NCBI RefSeq assembly: GCF_000209165.1
Contig: NC_009044.1
Location: forward strand, 930,001-994,000
Reading direction: 5' to 3'
From: Scheffersomyces stipitis CBS 6054
Taxonomy: Eukaryota > Ascomycota > Pichiomycetes > Serinales > Debaryomycetaceae
DNA length: 64,000 nucleotides
Shown here: piece after piece, positions 58,232-64,000 of the stretch
How the letters are laid out: each line of letters opens with the position of its first letter
Numbering within the stretch: the first letter of the stretch is position 1
Translations under genes and position numbers: made by a program
The notes under the pieces: model-generated
Seen by the model: the letters and a program-made list of their open reading frames with translations, nothing else
The model's database searches: none
What the model was told of the DNA's origin: nothing

Positions 58232-59397
58232 TATTTGCTCTGGGTCTGGTTGCGAATCTCTTCGCTTTTCACCTATATACGTATACATAATCTATCACGC
58301 TTAATGAAACATTTATAAATTGAGAAATACCAATAACCAAGTAGTGCAACCATCTTTACATCTCTTCCAGGATACTGATTATGGAATCATGACAGAGGAA
58401 CTAAGTGACCGTGGAGTCATTGGCTCATTATCTCATTCCCCTCTCTTGCCATCTTAGCCAGGGCTCGTACAGGAGATAAATAATCTGGATGCATGTAGTT
58501 TGCCCCCATATGTCGTATTCATTTTCGACATTAATGCGACAAATCTACTAAGAGCAGCAACTATCAGCATATTAGTCCTCGTAAATCCAACCATTGTATT
58601 TTCAAGCAAGCCTAGACTTATGATGACAAGTTGTGATAGCCTAAAGCTTCAGCAATTTTGCTTTTGCCATGAAAATTTTCATCCAAAGCATAAATTATAA
58701 ATTGCACATTATAAACCACCAACGGACAATAGACGCTTGCTATCGGTAAGGGTTCTTGTCGAACAAAAAGATTCCAGGGAAAATAAATGCCTCCTATAAG
58801 TGTTCCCAATAAGAAATCTCTCGTACTCGGTAGAAAATCAACAACTGCTATTTTCTTTGTCGACCCAAATTTGTGGACATGACAATAGATTAAACAAGAA
58901 ACAGTACCTTAACCTATAAATGAAGTAAATAACATAACTACTATCCGCTTATTTATCCTATTTCGAATAGTGATTTATCAGCAGTAGAAAGTCTTCCTTT
59001 CTGGACCACAACCTCCTGGATAAAATATAAATTTATCTAAATTAAGAATGAAATACATAGAAGTCGGAAAAGTCATACGAAATATCCGAAGAGAAATGAT
59101 TTGACCAGACGCACATACTAAATTTTCGGCTTCATACTGTACTTTAGTTTTATTTATTGTCTATATTGATTTCGTGTTGCCTTACGGAAAACATAATGTC
59201 TATGTAAATAAAAACAGTCTTGCTGTTTGATTTCTAAATTCGTATTACATATTGCAACTTTTGCAATAAACCGAACCAATTCTAACTTAACATCTAAGTC
59301 CTCGTTCGCCTTGAATATCCATAAATAGGCTTCTATAATGATAACGTTTCCAATGAATTAAGCGCCGATAGTAAATTTATAAATTCACTTCGTCTTC
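58232..59397. other. Convergent intergenic region (1.2 kb)
   Basis: This lies between the stop of the 96-residue gene and the stop of the second Zn(II)2Cys6 gene. It is very AT-rich, and the short frames (60-70 codons) lack domains. No tRNA or repeat was found. It is long for a convergent gap, so an unseen non-coding RNA is possible but not supported. Confidence 0.45.
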
Positions 59398-61827
59398 TCA
59401 TTCAAAAAAATCGAAAATGCTTAAGTCATCGTTGTTCACTGGACTAAAATGTGCTTGGTTTTCAATTATCTGTTGACTAATTGGAAAATCTTGATTGTTA
59501 AACATATCCCAGGAGAATAGACTGTGATTATCGACTATCTCAGTTTGGTCCAGTTCAATTGAGGAAATAACAATATTGGAAGATGACGCTTGCTTGGATT
59601 TCAAATCTTTATTAAGTGACTCTGACGATCCGACACTCCTTTCCATATGCGTAAAAATGCTAGGAATTTGGTTCTTAACTATCAGTGAACCTTCAGAGTG
59701 ACTGGAGCGTGGTGATCTTTTTGTTGGGGTTCGGACTTCTTTATATTTCTTGAGATTTTGTATCAAAACATTATGGCCCAAATCAAGTAGCATTGGCTCG
59801 AGATTACCTACCAATGAAACAATTTGATTAAGCTTTCCCCTTGCAATCAAGTTCCCCCCTTTTTGCATTTGATTCAACCAATCCATAGAGTTTTCCAATT
59901 GCTCTTGAAAAATATGGCTCCTTTCATTAGTCAGATCAATTCTCAAAATTATGCAAATTAGATAAATCAATGATGAACTGAAAAGATAATCAATGTCTGT
60001 GAATCCAAAAATCCGAACAAACTTCCCTTTGTATAAAGCCTTAAAAATATGCATGGTTAGGTGCCCACTATTTATGATTGACTGAATAATCCTGCTGATG
60101 TTTTTTGGAAGATCATCTATAACGAGAGGATTGTACATCAACTGATTTAACTTGAAGTAGGTGCTTATTTGCATCTTTGCAAAATTCAATAGTATAGGAA
60201 TGCAAGTAAGGTAGATGTGATGTAAATAGTTCAAATACAATGAACAGCTTAATCTGTTTATTGGCTCTGTTTCTTTGATGGGAAATGACAATTTTAAACT
60301 TTCGGGAATATTGGCACTCCAGTCAAAAAGCCTTGCCATGATAGACAAGATGGATTGTAGATATTGTTTGTTGTTGAATGATGTTGAATATAGCTCATTT
60401 GTAATTGTGTCCGCTATCTTAGACAATTCAATATAGCATTTCATACTACTGTTGACAGAATTATTTGCTTCAAGAGCAAGTTGAGGGGCATCGAATAACG
60501 CGTTGTTGCTTATTGTGTCGATGCTGACAAGCACGGGTTGTCCAATTCTTGAGCTGAAGAATCTGTTCAAGCAAAAGGTTCCCCACCAAACTCTGTTGAT
60601 ATAATGTTGGGGTTTCTCGTTAATTTCATAACTCCTAAGATGTCTGTCCTTGTGTAAATTTAATGAAATGCACAATTGTAAAGCATGCAATGTAAACAGA
60701 ACCGAAGCAATCTTTTTATCCAAAATTCTTAGATAAATTGCAATTAAGCAATATAATTCAATTATTTCCAAAGTGTCGTTGACATCACGATTGCCGAAGA
60801 AGCTAAATTCTGATGGAAGATACTTGATGACTATTTTGAAATACTTGAGTCCTGGTAATTCGGGTGCGTTACTTTCTCCAAGGACATATAATGGACTGTA
60901 AATTTCGCCAAGTGACATAAGGGCCAAAACCTTCAAGAAAAAGTAATCAACTTTGGTCTTGAAATTAACACTTGATGGTTTAAACAAACCGTTTTCGAAA
61001 TACTTGGTGCATTTCTTTTCGAAGTTCTCGTGGTCAACGGTCATATACCCCGAACTAATAAATGAAACCACGTAGGTGTATAACAGCATAAGAGTATCGT
61101 AGTTCAAATTCTTAATTGAATCCATATCAACATTGCCCCTGGAAACATTGCCGAATAAGAAATTGTAAGACATCTCTTCTCTAAAAGTAGAGAAATCAGG
61201 ACTCACAGTTATGTCGCTAAAGATTCCCTTGTTGGCAATGGTAAATTCGTTCAAGTTCCAACATACCATTTCACAAGAAGGCGAACCTAGCAAAATTGAA
61301 AGAGTCAACTTGTCTGCCTTGTGGTCATAGTCAGTGTCAGGCACCTTTCTCAATTTTTCAATTTCCAATTCCAATGTCTCGATCTTTGATTGATACTGTT
61401 CAATGTCAGTGTCGAACACCATAATTCTCTTTGGCTTCCTGGGGAACAAGCATTCGTTCCCTGAAGCAATACAAGCTTCGCATGGATGTTCTCCAGTGCA
61501 TTTCGTTCTTCGACGACGGCATCTTTCGCAAGCTCTTCTTGACCTAACAGACGCCAGTCCTACGGTGCTGCCAGATCTGGAGACAGTGGTGCTACCCGTG
61601 CTGCCAGTTGCAGGGTCGACGCTGTCAGAGGTAGACATCACCGATTCTGAGTCTGAGGACGACAAATTGTCCATATGTCTTATCTTTCTTGGTGATAATT
61701 GATCTTCTTCATCTTCGAGTCTATGGGTGGACATAATTTTGGTTTGCCTGGAAGAATTTCGTACCAGACGATTGTAAGGCTCTGAAGTGGAACTCTTCCC
61801 CCTGAGGCCATTACGTTTCCTGGGCAT
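59398..61827 (-). CDS. Zn(II)2Cys6 transcription factor (809 aa)
   Basis: The start is the ATG at 61827 (MPRKRNGLRGK); upstream codons lack an ATG. A Ser-rich N-terminal tail precedes the zinc cluster C100-X2-C103-X6-C110-X5-C116-X2-C119-X6-C126 (ACERCRRRRTKC). After a linker comes a coiled coil (YQSKIETLELEIEKLRK, about 145-161), which implies dimeric binding to CGG-type repeats. The middle region (about 250-560) matches the fungal-specific regulatory domain, with RVWWGTFCLNRFFSSRIG. The last 20 residues are hydrophobic and acidic (SIFDFFE), likely an activation domain. The orthologue is unknown. Confidence 0.9.
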   Translation of the reverse strand: MPRKRNGLRGKSSTSEPYNRLVRNSSRQTKIMSTHRLEDEEDQLSPRKIRHMDNLSSSDSESVMSTSDSVDPATGSTGSTTVSRSGSTVGLASVRSRRACERCRRRRTKCTGEHPCEACIASGNECLFPRKPKRIMVFDTDIEQYQSKIETLELEIEKLRKVPDTDYDHKADKLTLSILLGSPSCEMVCWNLNEFTIANKGIFSDITVSPDFSTFREEMSYNFLFGNVSRGNVDMDSIKNLNYDTLMLLYTYVVSFISSGYMTVDHENFEKKCTKYFENGLFKPSSVNFKTKVDYFFLKVLALMSLGEIYSPLYVLGESNAPELPGLKYFKIVIKYLPSEFSFFGNRDVNDTLEIIELYCLIAIYLRILDKKIASVLFTLHALQLCISLNLHKDRHLRSYEINEKPQHYINRVWWGTFCLNRFFSSRIGQPVLVSIDTISNNALFDAPQLALEANNSVNSSMKCYIELSKIADTITNELYSTSFNNKQYLQSILSIMARLFDWSANIPESLKLSFPIKETEPINRLSCSLYLNYLHHIYLTCIPILLNFAKMQISTYFKLNQLMYNPLVIDDLPKNISRIIQSIINSGHLTMHIFKALYKGKFVRIFGFTDIDYLFSSSLIYLICIILRIDLTNERSHIFQEQLENSMDWLNQMQKGGNLIARGKLNQIVSLVGNLEPMLLDLGHNVLIQNLKKYKEVRTPTKRSPRSSHSEGSLIVKNQIPSIFTHMERSVGSSESLNKDLKSKQASSSNIVISSIELDQTEIVDNHSLFSWDMFNNQDFPISQQIIENQAHFSPVNNDDLSIFDFFE

Positions 61828-62519
61828 AATTACGGTATATATACTCACAAGCAGGAACAGTAGGGCTGTTCATACATATGACCAACGGCGTTTATTAGAG
61901 TCTAACTAAAAATAATAGTACATTATGAGGATCTGAATTGCAAATAGCACAAAAAATAATTATAATTTGTTTTGCTCACACGTTAGCCGCTGAGCGGGTT
62001 AAGCCGTGGCTGAAAGGAAAGTAAATGGAAAAGTTGATGATGGTGATTTATGTGCATGATGCTTTAATAGAACATAGACGACCAGCACCAGCCAATGAGC
62101 TTCTTCGCTGATCGGCCACGATAAGAAGTCTGTCATTCTTAATTCTGGATCTGGGAAGGTGGCTAGGGCGCGGAAGAGAAAAAGAATGATTGTCACTTCT
62201 GTACATAAGGGCTTAAACTTGAATTAGAACCTACGAAGAGTAAACAATAATAGCAAGGTAAAATAATATTATTACCGGTGTTGTTTAAAGTACAAGAAAT
62301 ATGTAGAATATAGAATATAGAATAGAAATAGTGTGGTGATGGGGCTGTAAACAAAGCACCAGTTCATTGACATATGTACTGAACTTTGATGCGGTATATA
62401 TAGGATTTGTAGTAATATTTGTACTAATTATACTGGTGCTATATTGGATTTCGAGCACGACCACACTATTATATTGGCACTTTGTTTGTTTTGTTTCGGT
62501 TGGCGATTATCTATAGCTT
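61828..62519. other. Intergenic region with TAGAATA microsatellite
   Basis: It holds the promoter of the zinc-cluster gene and the YCK2 3' region. TAGAATA is repeated three times at 62304-62324 in an AT-rich setting. Several TATATA runs (62395-62400) lie near the kinase 3' end. I see no gene. Confidence 0.55.
62304..62324. repeat. Microsatellite (TAGAATA)3
   Basis: Three perfect TAGAATA units lie head to tail, followed by a degenerate AGAAATA. It is probably a simple repeat in the kinase 3' UTR. Confidence 0.7.
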
Positions 62520-63932
62520 CTATATTAAACAGCAGCAGAACACCCGTGTCAAACAACTCCGGCCCTTCTTTCTTCTTTCGTTGAAACTCGAGGTGTCGGA
62601 ATGTAAGTCACCGTCATCACGCACTGGAATCATTCCCTGTTGCTGGTAGGCTTGTGCCTGATTACTGTACAGGACATTGTTGCTGTTGATGATGTTTGCA
62701 TGGGGGTTACCGGCGTTATTCATAAATTGATGATTGCGACTATCTTGAGTGATCGAGTTGTAATTGCCGAAAGAAAGCAGCTTGGACCGAGAGTTACGCC
62801 CGTTGCGTTGTGAAAGCGATAACAACTTCGAGTTCTGATCATTTCTCTGTTGTCCAGGTGACAGCAGTAGTTGTTGCTGTTGTGTGTGCTGTTGCAGTTG
62901 CTGCTGCTGTTGTTGCTGATGTGCATGGGCAGGGGATTGCTGCTGTCGCCTATGTGCTGGAGGATGGGGGTTTCCATACCCGTGGAGATTGGCCTTCTTG
63001 TTGAGGGCCGCGTCCCATCCTCTACCGCCATTTAAATCCATCCAATCGTAGTGGCCATCAGCCTCTACACCGAGCGAAATAAGGGCCCTATCCATAAGGC
63101 CGACCAAGTAGCCGTAATCAGGAGTTTCGTCGAATTTCAAGTTCCGCACATATGTCAAATACTGTGCAAACTGAATCGGGAAGCCGTAGCATAATTCGTT
63201 AATAGACGTCGTCTGTTTCTTTAAGCCGATTTTCTCGTACTTCTGCTTATTCGTAGGAGCCTTCAATCCCTGCCACGGAAGTGACCCTCGCAAAAAATAC
63301 ATGAACACATGACCCAAACTCTCCAAGTCGTCACGTCTCAGCTGCTCTCTACCCAAATGCGTATTGATAGACATGTATCTGGCCGTTCCACTCAATGCCT
63401 TCTTCTCTCTGTAAGGGATGTGAACTTTAGTCTTGGGGTCACGATACTGCTTGGCCATGCCGAAATCCACAATGTACACCTGGTTAGCCTGTGGTGTTCC
63501 GGGCTTTCCTATCAAGAAGTTGTCAGGCTTGATGTCTCTGTATATTAAATTGCTTTCGTGGATGGTTTCCACGCGTTGAATCATCTGTTTGGCCACCTGG
63601 ACTACAGTCTTGACGGAGAACTTGCGGTTGCACCAGTCGAACAAGTCCTCTAAGCTGGGGCCCAACAAGTCGATTATGAGAATGTTGTGAACACCTTCCT
63701 GGCCAAAGAAGTACGCCTGAGGGATTCCGTCACAGTTGTTGAGAATTCTATAAGAGCGATATTCGTCTCTTAATTGCGGAGCTTCACATTTCCGCGGCTC
63801 AAATTTGATTGCTACCTGCTGGTTGTTGAGAATATTGATACCTTCGAAGATGATACCAAATGAACCTTCGCCAATCTTTTTGCCCACTTTGTAGTGGACG
63901 CCTACTATATTAGAGGATGTCGTCTGGGCCAT
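62520..63932 (-). CDS. YCK2: Membrane-anchored casein kinase I, Yck2-type (470 aa)
   Basis: The kinase domain (about 14-300) has GEGSFG (21-26), K43, YRDIKPDN with catalytic D133, DFG (156-158) and the CK1-specific segment GTARYMSINTHLGREQ. Codon 198 in REQxRRDD is CTG; reading it as Ser restores the motif invariant in CK1. The tail has a Gln/His-rich tract (about 330-355), an NSK/SRS-rich part and a C-terminal FCCCLI, where the cysteines can be palmitoylated for plasma-membrane anchoring. Yck1/2 act in glucose signalling, morphogenesis and permease turnover. It lacks the longer N-terminus of S. cerevisiae Yck2. The start ATG is at 63932, with 68 bp of leader visible. Confidence 0.93.
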   Translation of the reverse strand: MAQTTSSNIVGVHYKVGKKIGEGSFGIIFEGINILNNQQVAIKFEPRKCEAPQLRDEYRSYRILNNCDGIPQAYFFGQEGVHNILIIDLLGPSLEDLFDWCNRKFSVKTVVQVAKQMIQRVETIHESNLIYRDIKPDNFLIGKPGTPQANQVYIVDFGMAKQYRDPKTKVHIPYREKKALSGTARYMSINTHLGREQLRRDDLESLGHVFMYFLRGSLPWQGLKAPTNKQKYEKIGLKKQTTSINELCYGFPIQFAQYLTYVRNLKFDETPDYGYLVGLMDRALISLGVEADGHYDWMDLNGGRGWDAALNKKANLHGYGNPHPPAHRRQQQSPAHAHQQQQQQQLQQHTQQQQLLLSPGQQRNDQNSKLLSLSQRNGRNSRSKLLSFGNYNSITQDSRNHQFMNNAGNPHANIINSNNVLYSNQAQAYQQQGMIPVRDDGDLHSDTSSFNERRKKGRSCLTRVFCCCLI

Positions 63933-64000
63933 GGCATTAGATTGCTCGAGATGCAGATGTAGTTAAAACGACTTTTAAGATGCTAAATAGACAGAGTCTA

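Overview
The window is nuclear DNA of a budding yeast. Genes are intron-poor, AT-rich and closely packed on both strands, and the set is typically saccharomycotine (TEF1, ERG9, RSP5, YPT7, GTR1, DPB11, STN1, BNI4-like). The genetic code looks like the CTG-Ser clade. In the casein kinase I gene (62520-63932) the invariant Ser of the EQSRRDD motif is a CTG codon (63339-63341, minus strand). CTG also falls at a usually polar site in the hydroxyisourate hydrolase, and I found none in TEF1 or ERG9. This points to Debaryomycetaceae and relatives (Scheffersomyces, Debaryomyces, Candida). The protein set resembles Scheffersomyces stipitis, but I could not confirm the species. CTG codons must be read as Ser throughout.

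Layout. 0-6.4 kb: 3' end of adenine deaminase (AAH1), a Zn(II)2Cys6 regulator, a 2.4-kb intergenic region with hairpins, and a secreted or vacuolar subtilase. 7.5-14.1 kb: Rag GTPase GTR1, squalene synthase ERG9 with two sterol-response cores, a prenylated MINDY-type deubiquitinase, and PAF1. 14.3-22.4 kb: an accessory-like redox and transport block made of two tandem flavodoxin-like quinone reductases, a DAL5-family MFS permease, and two tandem aldo-keto reductases. 23.2-32.4 kb: YPT7, an Smr-domain protein, a GRDP/DUF1399 protein, TEF1 and DPB11. 33.5-37.4 kb: an LPX1-like peroxisomal hydrolase, a MAG1-type DNA glycosylase, and an unrecognised secreted, possibly GPI-anchored protein whose stop codon overlaps that of MAG1. 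40-46 kb: a BNI4-like bud-neck scaffold behind a long ATG-poor leader, a 5-hydroxyisourate hydrolase with a palindromic pair of GATA sites, and STN1. 46.4-64 kb: RRP8, a DSE1-like WD40 protein, RSP5, a MUP1-like methionine permease, a 96-residue unknown protein, a second Zn(II)2Cys6 regulator, and a palmitoylatable casein kinase I (YCK2 type).

The genes do not form one operon-like system, as expected in yeast. Several themes recur: nutrient signalling and transporter turnover (GTR1, YPT7, RSP5, YCK2, methionine permease, DAL5-like permease), cell wall and bud neck (BNI4-like, DSE1-like, secreted protein), genome maintenance (DPB11, STN1, MAG1), and redox or detoxification (flavodoxin-like and AKR pairs). 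The most informative non-coding signals are sites that fit the neighbouring gene: sterol-response cores at ERG9, TTACTAA at both flavodoxin-like genes, a GATA palindrome at the hydroxyisourate hydrolase, an MCB box at DPB11, and a Met31/32-type core at the MUP1-like gene. I saw no tRNA, rRNA, CRISPR array, transposon or centromere, and no clearly new multi-gene system.
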